Below, one piece after another: positions 40,466 through 49,087 of a stretch of 64,000 nt of DNA. The translations under genes and the position numbers were made by a program. The notes under the pieces are model-generated. The model was not told the DNA's origin and made no database searches. It saw only the letters and a program-made list of their open reading frames with translations. Location: the NCBI RefSeq assembly GCF_003253745.1, contig NZ_MZXV01000040.1:186001-250000 (forward strand). Reading direction: 5' to 3'. Numbering within the stretch: position 1 is the stretch's first letter; each line of letters opens with the position of its first letter. The stretch comes from Mesorhizobium kowhaii (GTDB lineage Bacteria > Pseudomonadota > Alphaproteobacteria > Rhizobiales > Rhizobiaceae).

Positions 40466-41748
40466 TGATGTCGGCGCTCCAGCCCAGCGAACTCGACCGG
40501 CCTCCGCTGGCCCGTAGCCGGTCAGCCGCCGACGCCGACTTCAAGTCGGTGTCGGCGGTGCTTCGCCGGGCCGATTTCGGCGACCGGCTTCGCTCGCTGG
40601 CACTGGCGGCTCCGCTGCTGGTGCTTCTGGCGCTGAGCTTCGGCATTCCGATCGTCCTGCTTCTGTCGCGTGCCGTCTACGACCCGACGATTGCCAATGC
40701 CTTGCCGCAGACTGCCCAGGCGCTCAGCGGCTGGAACGGCCAGGGCCTGCCCGACGACGCCACCTTCGTGGCGCTCGCCGCTGATCTCAGGAGCAGCCAG
40801 GCCAAGGGCACGGCCTATGAACTGGCCAAGAGCCTGAATGCCCGCCTGCCCGGCGCACGCAGCCAAGTGCTGAAGACGGTGCGCCAACTGGAAGGCGCCG
40901 GCGACAAGCCGCCGCTCGAGGTGATGAAATCCGTGCCGTTCTGGTCGCAGCCCGGCACCTGGCCTTCTATTGCCAATGGCACCCACAGCATCACCTCGTT
41001 CTATCTGATGAGCGCGCTTGACCTGCGCTGGAACAATGATGGCGGCATCGAACGCGTGCCGCCCGAACAGGCGATCTTCCTGCAGGTCTTCATGCGGACA
41101 TTCTTCGTCGCCGCCGCGGTGACGCTGGCGACGCTGATCCTGGGCTTTCCGCTGGCCTATCTCATCGCCAGCGTGCCGAAGGGCCTTGCCGCCATTCTCA
41201 TCGTCGCGGTGCTGCTGCCGTTCTGGACATCGATCCTGGTGCGCACCGCCGCCTGGACGGTGCTTTTGCAGAAATTCGGCCTGGTCAACGACCTGCTGTT
41301 GTGGCTCGGTGTCGCCGAGGTCCGGCTCGACCTGATGTACAGCCGCATCGGCCTGATCATCGCCATGACCCACATCCAGCTGCCGTTCACGCTGCTGCCG
41401 ATCTACAGCATCATGCGCACCATCCAGCCGTCGCAGATGAAGGCCGCCTATTCGCTCGGCGCAAAACCCTTCACCGCGTTCAGGCGCGTCTATCTTCCGC
41501 AGGTTTTCCCCGGCGTCATGGCCGGCTGCCTGCTGACCTTCATCCTGTGCCTCGGCTACTACATCACGCCGGCGCTGATCGGCGGCGCAAGCGACCAGCT
41601 GATCAGCAACTTCATCGCCAACTACGTCAATGTCGAGCTGAACTGGGAGATGGCGGCGGCACTCAGCTTCATCCTGCTGGTGTTCACGCTGGCACTGTTC
41701 GGCATCTTCGCCCGCATCCTCGGCCTCGACCGCCTCAAGCTGGTGTAG
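40465..41748 (+). CDS. ABC transporter permease, PotB-like with long periplasmic loop
   Basis: A 427-residue permease with the EAA-type loop (MKAAYSLGAKPFTAFRRVYLPQVFPG) that contacts the ATPase. It is about 120 residues longer than PotB because a soluble segment (about residues 71-205) is inserted between the first membrane helix (about 46-69) and the second (about 206-230). The start shares a base with the stop of the substrate-binding gene. The next permease gene begins 2 bases after its stop. Confidence 0.9.
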   Translation: MMSALQPSELDRPPLARSRSAADADFKSVSAVLRRADFGDRLRSLALAAPLLVLLALSFGIPIVLLLSRAVYDPTIANALPQTAQALSGWNGQGLPDDATFVALAADLRSSQAKGTAYELAKSLNARLPGARSQVLKTVRQLEGAGDKPPLEVMKSVPFWSQPGTWPSIANGTHSITSFYLMSALDLRWNNDGGIERVPPEQAIFLQVFMRTFFVAAAVTLATLILGFPLAYLIASVPKGLAAILIVAVLLPFWTSILVRTAAWTVLLQKFGLVNDLLLWLGVAEVRLDLMYSRIGLIIAMTHIQLPFTLLPIYSIMRTIQPSQMKAAYSLGAKPFTAFRRVYLPQVFPGVMAGCLLTFILCLGYYITPALIGGASDQLISNFIANYVNVELNWEMAAALSFILLVFTLALFGIFARILGLDRLKLV

Positions 41749-41750
41749 CC

Positions 41751-42578
41751 ATGCTCCTGTCTCCCTACCCAACGCTTGGAGAACGCATCCGCATCGGGCT
41801 GCTGTGGCTTTGGTGCGGCCTGGTCATCCTGTTCCTGATCGTGCCGATCCTGATCCCGGTACCGCTGTCGTTCAACAGCGGCACCTTCTTCATCTTTCCA
41901 CTGGAGGGGATTTCGACGCGCTGGTACGAAGTCGTGCTCGGCACCCAGCGCTGGCAGGCGGCAATCGGCAACAGCCTGATCGTCGCTTTCGGCACGACGC
42001 TGATCGCGACGGCGCTGGGCACGCTCACCGCAATCGCGCTGTCCGACGACAAATTTCCCTGCCGCCGCATCGTCATGCCGCTGCTCTTGTCGCCGCTTAT
42101 CGTGCCGGTGGTGATCACCGCTGTCGGCTCGTACCTGTTCTACGCCCGCGTCGGCCTGGCCAGCACCTATGCAGGCATCATCCTGGCGCACACCGCGCTT
42201 GCCAGCCCCTTCGTCGTCGTCACCGTAGGGGCGAGCCTGACCGGCTTCGACCGCAATCTGATGCGCGCCGCCGCCATCTCCGGGGCGAAACCGGTGACCT
42301 CGTTCTTCCGGGTGATGCTGCCGCTGATCCTGCCCGGTGTGCTTTCGGGTGCTGCGTTTGCCTTCGTCACCTCGTTCGACGAGGTGGTGGTCGTGCAGTT
42401 CCTGGCCAGCGCCAACCAGCGCACCATGCCGCTCGAAATGTTCATCGGGCTCCGCGAAAAACTGTCCCCGGCGATCACCGCCGCGGCGACGCTGATGATG
42501 GGGCTTTCCATCGTGCTCTTGGTCGTCGCCAATCTTCTGGCGCGGCGCAGCCAGCGGCGACCGGTTGCAGGCGCTTAG
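41751..42578 (+). CDS. ABC transporter permease, PotC-like
   Basis: A 275-residue membrane protein with about six helices and the EAA loop MRAAAISGAKPVTSFFRVMLPLILPG. It pairs with the preceding permease to form the transmembrane channel of the polyamine-type importer. It is the last gene of the operon, and the convergent epmA gene ends 19 bases downstream. Confidence 0.93.
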   Translation: MLLSPYPTLGERIRIGLLWLWCGLVILFLIVPILIPVPLSFNSGTFFIFPLEGISTRWYEVVLGTQRWQAAIGNSLIVAFGTTLIATALGTLTAIALSDDKFPCRRIVMPLLLSPLIVPVVITAVGSYLFYARVGLASTYAGIILAHTALASPFVVVTVGASLTGFDRNLMRAAAISGAKPVTSFFRVMLPLILPGVLSGAAFAFVTSFDEVVVVQFLASANQRTMPLEMFIGLREKLSPAITAAATLMMGLSIVLLVVANLLARRSQRRPVAGA

Positions 42579-42597
42579 CTCGGTCCGAAACTTCCCC

Positions 42598-43650
42598 TCA
42601 GGCCACCGGCGTCCAGATGACGTCCTCGATTTTCTGTGCGCCGGTCGCCAGCATCACCAGCCGGTCGAAGCCGAGCGCGATGCCGCTGGCCTGCGGCATG
42701 ATGGCGAGGGCGGCGAGAAAATCCTCATCCAGCGGATAGCGCTCGCCATAGATGCGCTCTTTCTCGTCCATCTCGATGAGAAAGCGCCGGCGCTGCTCAT
42801 CGGCATCGGTCAGCTCGCCAAAGCCGTTGGCGAGCTCGACACCACAGCAATAGAGCTCGAAGCGCTCGGCGACACGCGCATCCCTGGGGCTCGGCCGCGC
42901 CAAAGCCGCTTCGGCCAGCGGGTACTCGCACAGGATGGTCGCCTGCCCCTGCCCGAGGAACGGCTCGACCTTTTCCACCATCACCCGGCTGAACAGATCG
43001 GCCCAGCTGTCATCGGGCGCGGTGCGCAGCCCGGCCCGGACTAGGGCGGCGTAAAGCGCGTCGCGATCGGTGACGCCGTCGGCGGCGACCGTGGCCAGCA
43101 GATCGATGCTGGCATGGCGGGTGAAAGCGTCGGCCACCGTCAGCCGTTCCGGCTCGGCAAACGGATCGCAGTCGCGGCCCCGGAAAGAAAAGCGCTTCGC
43201 CGCTGCCCTTGTCGCGGCCAGCGCCAGAAGGGCGGCGCAATCCTGCATCAGGCTCTCATAGGCCTCGTCCACCCGGTACCATTCGAGCATGGTGAATTCG
43301 GGATGGTGCAAGGGGCCGCGCTCGCGGTTGCGGTAGACCGGACCGAAGCTGAAGATGCGCTGTTCGCCGGCGGCAAGCAGCTTCTTGCAGGCGAATTCCG
43401 GCGAGGTGTGGAGATAAAGCGGCGACCGCGTGCCGTCCGGCCCGATCGCTTGCGTGGCGAAAGCCGCCAGATGCGCCTCGTTGCCGGGCGAGACCTGCAG
43501 GGCCGCCGTTTCCACTTCGATAAAGTCGTGGCGGGCGAACCAGTCGCGCAGGCTGGCGGCGATGGCGTTGCGCAGCATCAGCCGCGGGCGGCGGTCGGCG
43601 TGGACATGCGGCGTCCACCAGGGCGAGGCATCGGGCGACGTATCGTTCAT
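42598..43650 (-). CDS. epmA: Elongation factor P-(R)-beta-lysine ligase
   Basis: A 350-residue class II lysyl-tRNA-synthetase paralogue without an anticodon-binding domain, which attaches beta-lysine to EF-P. Seen: class II motif 1 around FIEVETAALQVSPGNEAHL, motif 2 SFGPVYRNRERGPLHHPEFTMLEWYR and motif 3 ASGIALGFDRLVMLATG. I chose the ATG at 43650 (MNDTSPDAS); the frame also opens at 43692. It is divergent from efp, its substrate. The lysine 2,3-aminomutase partner (epmB) is not in this window. Confidence 0.93.
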   Translation of the reverse strand: MNDTSPDASPWWTPHVHADRRPRLMLRNAIAASLRDWFARHDFIEVETAALQVSPGNEAHLAAFATQAIGPDGTRSPLYLHTSPEFACKKLLAAGEQRIFSFGPVYRNRERGPLHHPEFTMLEWYRVDEAYESLMQDCAALLALAATRAAAKRFSFRGRDCDPFAEPERLTVADAFTRHASIDLLATVAADGVTDRDALYAALVRAGLRTAPDDSWADLFSRVMVEKVEPFLGQGQATILCEYPLAEAALARPSPRDARVAERFELYCCGVELANGFGELTDADEQRRRFLIEMDEKERIYGERYPLDEDFLAALAIMPQASGIALGFDRLVMLATGAQKIEDVIWTPVA

Positions 43651-43763
43651 GGGGCTCAGATCATATGGAATGGGGCTGGCGGTTGCGGCCAAGATGCGCT
43701 AGTTCGCAGCGGACGGCTGCTGAAGCCGATTTGTACCAATCAACCATTTCAGGATTGTAAGCC

Positions 43764-44333
43764 GTGGTGAAAGTCATCGCCAGTTCGCTCCGTAAAGGCA
43801 ATGTCGTCGACAAGGACGGCAAGCTTTATGTGATCCTCTTTGCCGAAAACATCCACCCAGGCAAGGGCACGCCGGTGACGCAGCTCGACATGCGCCGCAT
43901 CGGCGACGGGGTGAAGGTTTCGGAGCGCTACCGTACCACCGAGCAGGTGGAGCGCGCCTATGTGGAGGAGCGCGAGCACACTTTCCTCTATCGTGACGGC
44001 GAAGGTTTTCACTTCATGAACCCGGAAAGCTACGACCAGGTGGCGGTGTCGGAAGCCGTGGTTGGCGACATGGCGCCTTACCTGCTGGAAGGCATGGCCG
44101 TGCAGGTGTCGCAGTTCAATGGCATTGCCATTTCACTGGTGCTGCCGCAGCGCGCCACCTTCGAAGTGGTGGAAACCGAGCCGACGACCAAGGGACAGAC
44201 GGCCTCGTCGTCCTACAAGCCGGCCGTGCTTTCCAACGGCGTGCGCACCCTGGTGCCGCCGCACATCGCCCCCGGCACCCGCGTGGTGGTGATGACCGCC
44301 GATGGGGCTTATGTGGAGCGAGCGAAGGACTGA
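43764..44333 (+). CDS. efp: Elongation factor P
   Basis: A 189-residue three-domain EF-P, which rescues ribosomes stalled at polyproline. The modifiable lysine is Lys34 in ENIHPGKGTPV, the position that EpmA beta-lysylates. The start is GTG, chosen because the family begins MVKVIASSLRKGN; a second GTG follows directly. The EF-P modification gene lies just across the divergent promoter, which supports the EpmA-type modification pathway in this organism. Expected polyproline-containing clients here include the DUF3828 protein with a Pro-rich linker. Confidence 0.97.
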   Translation: MVKVIASSLRKGNVVDKDGKLYVILFAENIHPGKGTPVTQLDMRRIGDGVKVSERYRTTEQVERAYVEEREHTFLYRDGEGFHFMNPESYDQVAVSEAVVGDMAPYLLEGMAVQVSQFNGIAISLVLPQRATFEVVETEPTTKGQTASSSYKPAVLSNGVRTLVPPHIAPGTRVVVMTADGAYVERAKD

Positions 44334-44580
44334 GGGGGTCCTTCGCTCATAAGCCCTTTGGGCCATCGTCAGTGATCAGGTACCGGTGTTCGAAGCGCTG
44401 GCGAAGCGCAGATTCCGCATCACTGCTTAAAGCAGTTCTCGCGGGGTTTTCCTATGCGTATCGGTCTTTCGTAAGCTCGCGCTTAAAGCCCACCCTCTAA
44501 CAAAGCACCGCGATATTTTTCACGAAGCGTGTCGCAGATGGCCCCCTCGGTTCGTCCTCTGACGGAAGAAGGAGAACGCC

Positions 44581-45123
44581 ATGCGAAAACTTATCGTCAC
44601 CGAATTCATCAGCGTCGATGGCATTGCCGAGGTCGAGAAGCTGCCCAGCGTGACCTGGAATGACGAGATGAACAGGTTCAAGGAGGACGAGCTTGCCGAC
44701 AGCGGCGCCATGCTTTTGGGGCGCACGACCTATGAGATCTTTGCTGGCTCATGGCCCAAGGAAACCGGAGATTTTGCCGACCGGTTCAACGCGCTGCCGA
44801 AATATGTCGCCTCGACCAGCCTGAAGGCGCTCGACTGGAAGCCGGCCGAATTGCTGAAGGGACCCCTGCCGGAAGCGGCGAGGACGCTGAAGCAAGGCAG
44901 CGGCGGCAACATCTATGTGCATGGCAGCCTCAGCGTCGCGCAGGAATTGCTGCGTCACGGTCTGGTCGACCGCGTCAGGCTGCTCAGCTACCCCGGCGCC
45001 GTCGGCCAAGGCAAACCGCTATTCCCCGCCGGCGAGCCAGTGGCGCTCGAGCTGATTTCGGCCACGCCGTTCAGCAATGGCGTTGTGGCGCTGGAGTATG
45101 CGCCGGTGGCGGCGAAGTCGTAG
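44581..45123 (+). CDS. Dihydrofolate reductase family protein (RibD C-terminal type)
   Basis: A 180-residue RibD-C/DHFR-like protein: MRKLIVTEFISVDGIAE at the start, the NADPH-binding GAMLLGRTTYEIFAGSWP and the GGNIYVHGSLSVAQELLRHGLVDRVRL block near the end. Such YyaP-like proteins are probably pteridine or pyrimidine reductases; the substrate is unknown. A good GGAGAA lies just before the ATG. It is a single-gene unit: the preceding 247-base gap shows no clear feature. Confidence 0.88.
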   Translation: MRKLIVTEFISVDGIAEVEKLPSVTWNDEMNRFKEDELADSGAMLLGRTTYEIFAGSWPKETGDFADRFNALPKYVASTSLKALDWKPAELLKGPLPEAARTLKQGSGGNIYVHGSLSVAQELLRHGLVDRVRLLSYPGAVGQGKPLFPAGEPVALELISATPFSNGVVALEYAPVAAKS

Positions 45124-45193
45124 TTGGCTTCCATGCTTGTATGACAACAGCGCTCGACCCTAGATGATCGATTGCCGACGTCGCGCCCGCCCC

Positions 45194-46063
45194 TCACCCG
45201 GCCTTCTTCCCTCGCCTCCCCTTGACGGCAGCGCCATTTCTAGCCTCCAGCACCCGCTCCACCTGCCGCTTCAGCTCGTCCTTGATGTCGGCCGTCTCGT
45301 TCATCAAAGTGTCGATCTTCAGGAAATCGAGCACGCGGAATTTCGACACCGCCGGGCGGACCAGGATGTCGGGGCGGCACTGCTTCAGCTTGTTGGCGAT
45401 GATCGACTGCATCATCAGTTGCGTGGCGCCGAACATCAGGTCGACGGAGGTCGGCTGCTTGCGGTCGGCTTCTTCCGGCGCGCCGACCACGTCGACGCCG
45501 ATGATGATGTCGGCATCGTTCTCGATCAGGTCGAACGGCACCGGGTTGTAGATGCCGCCGTCGATCAGCAGCCTTCCGTCGCGCATCACCGGGCGGAACA
45601 CGGCGGGTATCGCCGCCGAGGCCGCCAGCGCCGAGTGCAGGTCGCCTTCCTCGAACACGGCGAGCTTGTGGCCAAAATAGTCCGTCGCGGTCACCTTCAG
45701 CGGGATCTTGAGCTCGGCGAAAGTTTCGGGAATGGCCTCGGGCAGGAAGGCCTTCAGGATGCGCTCGACATTGAACTGGCTGACGCGAATGCCGTTCTGC
45801 ATGGCTTCGGCGATCGTTCCCGGCCGTGCCCGCCACATGCGGCTCGCCACTTCGGCGCGGCGGCCGAGGATCGAGCGGGCATAGTCGTGGATGTCCTTGC
45901 CGGTCATGCCCGCGGCCATGCCGGCGCCCATGATGGCGCCGATCGACGAGCCAGCAATTGCCACCGGCCTGATGCCCAGTTCGTCCAGCGCCTCGATGAC
46001 GTGGATATGCGCCAACCCGCGCGCGCCGCCGCCGCCAAAGGCGATGCCGAAGGTTGGGCTCAT
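45194..46063 (-). CDS. Patatin-like phospholipase family protein (RssA-like)
   Basis: A 289-residue patatin-fold hydrolase. The oxyanion hole is FGGGGARGLAHI, the nucleophile Ser40 is in AGSSIGAIMGA and the catalytic Asp in LLIDGGIYNPVP. The size and arrangement resemble RssA/YchK-type proteins, which are cytoplasmic or membrane-associated acyl hydrolases. Its ATG overlaps the stop of the M16-family gene upstream (4 bases), so it is the last gene of a three-gene unit with the two peptidases. Confidence 0.9.
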   Translation of the reverse strand: MSPTFGIAFGGGGARGLAHIHVIEALDELGIRPVAIAGSSIGAIMGAGMAAGMTGKDIHDYARSILGRRAEVASRMWRARPGTIAEAMQNGIRVSQFNVERILKAFLPEAIPETFAELKIPLKVTATDYFGHKLAVFEEGDLHSALAASAAIPAVFRPVMRDGRLLIDGGIYNPVPFDLIENDADIIIGVDVVGAPEEADRKQPTSVDLMFGATQLMMQSIIANKLKQCRPDILVRPAVSKFRVLDFLKIDTLMNETADIKDELKRQVERVLEARNGAAVKGRRGKKAG

Positions 46064-47577
46064 CCCTTGCCGGCCCCGGCCAGTTTCGGTCCGATGACCA
46101 TGATGGTCGGCTCAGTCGACAGCAGCTGTTTCGCCGCCGCCTTGACCTGATCGAGCGTCACCGCGTTGATGTAGCCGGCGCGGCGCTGCATGTAGTCGAT
46201 GCCGAGATCGTCGAGCTGCAGCTCGACCAGCGTCGCGGCGATGGAACTCGAAGAGTCCAGATTGTTGATGGCGTAGGCGCCGATCATGTATTTCTTGGTC
46301 GCCGCCAGTTCCGCTTCGGTCGGGCCTTCCTCGGCCAGCCGCTTGACCACGTCGCGGACGATGCCCAGCGTCTCGGCCGCCCGATCCGACCGGGTCCCGG
46401 TGCTGACGACCAGCGCGTCGGCGTGGTCCTGGTTGATCAGCGAAGAGTTGACGCTGTAGGCCAGCCCGCGCTTTTCGCGCACCTCCTGGAACAGGCGCGA
46501 GGTGAAGGTGCCGCCGCCGAGGATCTCGTTCATCAGCACGGCGGCAAAGAAATCCGGCGCCTTGCGCTTCACGCCGGGATAGGCCAGCTGGAGCGAGGTT
46601 TGCGGCAGGTCGTAATCGACCTCGACATGCTGCGCCAGCTTCGGGTCGACATCGGCCACGGGAGCGAGCGCCTGGTTCTGCGGCAGGTCGCCGAACACCA
46701 TGTCCAGCTTCTTCTTCAGCGTCTCGGGGTCGATGGCGCCGACCACGGCGACATGCAGGCCGCCGCGCGCAAAGACCGCCTTGTGAAAGGCTTTCAAATC
46801 ATCCGGCGTGATGGTGGCGATGCTCTGCCTGGTGCCCTGGTCGGAGCGGGAATAGGGATGGTCGCCATAGAGTGCGCGCGCCCATTTGTTCTGCGCGACC
46901 GTGTCGGGATCGTTCTCGCCGGCGATGATGCCGGACAGGATCTGGGCGCGGATGCGGTCGATCGGCAGCTGGTCGAAGCGCGGCTCGTTGACCGCCAGCC
47001 GCAACAGGTCGAACGCCTCGTCGCGCTGCTCGGCCAGCATGCGCATCGAGCCATAGATGCCGTCGCGGCTCTCGTCGAAGCTCATCTCGGCGCCGGCATC
47101 GTCGAGCTTGATCTGGAAGGCTTCGCTGTCGAGCGGGCCGGCACCTTCGTCGAACAGGCCGGTCATCAGATTGGCCAAGCCCTCCTTGCCGACAGGATCC
47201 TGCGTCGAGCCGCCGCCGAAGACGAAGCGGATGGCGACGATCGGCACGGAATAGTCCTCGACCAGCCAGGCGGTGATGCCCTTTGGCGAGGTGACGGACT
47301 GGATGTCCATGGCGCGCGCCGTGAGCGCCGGCAGGATCAGGAAGAGGATGGAGAGGAAGAGTGTTGCGAGGGCGCGCCATGCAGCAATCGTCGGCAGCGA
47401 CCAATTGCGGAACTCGGCGCTCCCCCTGACCCAGCCTCCGCTTCGCTCGGCTGACCTCTCCCCATTGGGGAGAGGAGTTTGCCAGCGCTGGCGCCAGCTT
47501 CTTCTCCCCAGCGGGGAGAAGGTGGCCGCGAAGCGGCCGGATGAGGGGGCTGTCTCGCTCATGGGGATCGAATTCAT
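46060..47577 (-). CDS. M16-family peptidase-like protein, non-catalytic subunit, with repeat-derived N-terminus
   Basis: A 505-residue M16 protein. The peptidase fold is seen (PIVAIRFVFGGGSTQDPVGKEGLANLMTGLFDEGAG), but the HxxEH zinc motif is absent, as in the inactive partner of paired bacterial M16 proteins. The only usable start (ATG at 47577) gives about 65 residues before the signal peptide (LATLFLSILFLILPALTARA); most of those (about 10-52) are encoded by a palindromic repeat element. It starts 2 bases after the catalytic subunit's stop and overlaps the patatin gene at its end. Confidence 0.82.
   Translation of the reverse strand: MNSIPMSETAPSSGRFAATFSPLGRRSWRQRWQTPLPNGERSAERSGGWVRGSAEFRNWSLPTIAAWRALATLFLSILFLILPALTARAMDIQSVTSPKGITAWLVEDYSVPIVAIRFVFGGGSTQDPVGKEGLANLMTGLFDEGAGPLDSEAFQIKLDDAGAEMSFDESRDGIYGSMRMLAEQRDEAFDLLRLAVNEPRFDQLPIDRIRAQILSGIIAGENDPDTVAQNKWARALYGDHPYSRSDQGTRQSIATITPDDLKAFHKAVFARGGLHVAVVGAIDPETLKKKLDMVFGDLPQNQALAPVADVDPKLAQHVEVDYDLPQTSLQLAYPGVKRKAPDFFAAVLMNEILGGGTFTSRLFQEVREKRGLAYSVNSSLINQDHADALVVSTGTRSDRAAETLGIVRDVVKRLAEEGPTEAELAATKKYMIGAYAINNLDSSSSIAATLVELQLDDLGIDYMQRRAGYINAVTLDQVKAAAKQLLSTEPTIMVIGPKLAGAGKG
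47421..47549. repeat. Palindromic repeat element inside the M16 coding region
   Basis: Two perfect 9-bp hairpins, CCTCTCCCC/GGGGAGAGG (47455-47475) and CTTCTCCCC/GGGGAGAAG (47501-47521), flanked by CCCCCTGACCC-like and GGATGAGGGGG ends. The design resembles the repeat at 25794-25902. It lies between the start codon and the signal-peptide codons of the non-catalytic M16 gene and is read through in frame. Confidence 0.8.
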
Positions 47578-47579
47578 GA

Positions 47580-48971
47580 TCAATTCCCCACCTGTTGCTG
47601 CGGCAGCAAGTAGCCGGTCGTCGACCGGTCGAGCACCAGATAGCGCGCGGCGACGGCCTTGACCTCGTCGGCGGTGACCTTGCGGATGCGGTCGGGCCAT
47701 TGCTGGACGTCCTGGACGTTGCCGCCGGTGGCCAGCGTCGAGCCGTAGATGTTGGCCATGGAATCCTGCTTGTCGCGGGCAAAGATCATCGAGCGCACAT
47801 AGCGGTCCTTGGCCTTTTCCAGCTCTGCCGGCGTGACGCCGTCCCTGACGATGCGCGCCACCTCGGCATCGACCGCAGCTTCGACGTCGGCGAGCTTGGC
47901 GTCGCCGCGCGGGGCGCCATAGACGGTGAAATTGGTGTCGTCGAGCATCGTGCCCTGGAAATAGGCACCGGCGTTGGACGCGATGCCTTGCTGGACGACG
48001 AGTGCCTGGTAGAGCCGGCTGCGGTTGCCGCCGCCGAGGATTTCCGCCAGCAGGTCGAGCGCTTCCGCCTCGCCCGGCTTGCCGGAATGATAGGACGGCA
48101 CCACCCACTGGGTTGAAAAATTCGGCACGCTGACGCGGGCATCGGAGAGCGTGACCGTGCGCTTGGTGTTCTGCTCCGGCTCGACCGGGCGGATGCGCGG
48201 CGGCAGATCGGGGCCACGCGCCACCTTGCCATAGGTCTTCTCGGCCAGTGCCCGCACCGTGTCCGGCTCGACATCGCCGGCGACGATCAGCACGGCGTTG
48301 TTGGGCCGATAATATTTGTCGTAGAAGGCGGTGGCATCGGTCCGGTTCAGCTGCTCCATCTCCTGCATCCAGCCGATGACCGGAATGCGGTAAGGCTGGT
48401 TCTGCCACAGCGTGGCGTCGACTTCCTCGTCCAGCACCGCCTCGGGATTGTTGTCGATGCGCGAGCGGCGCTCTTCGAGGATGACGTCGCGCTCGGTCTT
48501 GATGACATCGTCGGTGAGGATGAGGTTGCGCATGCGGTCGGCCTCGAAGCTCATCATCAGCTCGAGCGCCGACGGCGCCACCGTCTCGTGGAAGGCGGTG
48601 TAGTCGTAGGAGGTGAAGGCGTTGTTGGAGCCGCCGATGTCGGAGATGGCGCGGTCGAACTCGCCGGCCGCATGGTGGGTCGTCGCCTTGAACATCAGAT
48701 GCTCGAAGAAATGGGCGATGCCGGATTTGCCCGGCGGTTCGTCGGCGCTGCCGATTTTGTACCACACCATGTGGGTGACGATCGGCGCGCGGTGATCGGG
48801 GATAACGACGACCTCCATGCCGTTGTCGAGCAGGAAATCCGTCACCTTGAACGCGTTCGGCGTCGTGTTGGGCAACACGGTGCCGTCCGCCAGCGCCGGG
48901 CCGGTCATGGTGAAAGCCAGCGATGTCGCCAGCAGCGTTGCGCGCAGCCATTCAACCCTGGATGTCATCAA
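47580..48971 (-). CDS. M16-family zinc peptidase, catalytic subunit
   Basis: A 463-residue periplasmic or membrane-tethered zinc peptidase with a signal peptide ending near GPALADG. The inverted zinc motif is HFFEH (His87, Glu90, His91), with the third ligand among Glu166/Glu167 in TERDVILEERRSRID. It forms a pair with the next gene, which lacks the motif; such pairs act together like mitochondrial processing peptidase. The order catalytic, non-catalytic, patatin gene is one transcript. Confidence 0.92.
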   Translation of the reverse strand: MMTSRVEWLRATLLATSLAFTMTGPALADGTVLPNTTPNAFKVTDFLLDNGMEVVVIPDHRAPIVTHMVWYKIGSADEPPGKSGIAHFFEHLMFKATTHHAAGEFDRAISDIGGSNNAFTSYDYTAFHETVAPSALELMMSFEADRMRNLILTDDVIKTERDVILEERRSRIDNNPEAVLDEEVDATLWQNQPYRIPVIGWMQEMEQLNRTDATAFYDKYYRPNNAVLIVAGDVEPDTVRALAEKTYGKVARGPDLPPRIRPVEPEQNTKRTVTLSDARVSVPNFSTQWVVPSYHSGKPGEAEALDLLAEILGGGNRSRLYQALVVQQGIASNAGAYFQGTMLDDTNFTVYGAPRGDAKLADVEAAVDAEVARIVRDGVTPAELEKAKDRYVRSMIFARDKQDSMANIYGSTLATGGNVQDVQQWPDRIRKVTADEVKAVAARYLVLDRSTTGYLLPQQQVGN

Positions 48972-49087
48972 TGGCTCCGATTTCCTAGCAGGACGATAGG
49001 CAAGGTGCTGCCGACAAGCAAAGTGAATTGTTCGTCATGTTGCCGGCAAAGGCGGCGGCAAAGAGGCCGGCCTGGATGCAAGGCGTA

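Noticed and set aside
44334..44580. Possible small gene or RNA between efp and the RibD-C reductase
   Set aside because: No open frame with a ribosome-binding site and no stable hairpin stood out in the 247 bases.
46060..48951. A single 963-codon frame covering both M16 genes
   Set aside because: The upstream part is the wrong frame of the catalytic M16 gene (HFFEH is in another frame). The real start of the second gene is the ATG at 47577 after the first gene's stop.
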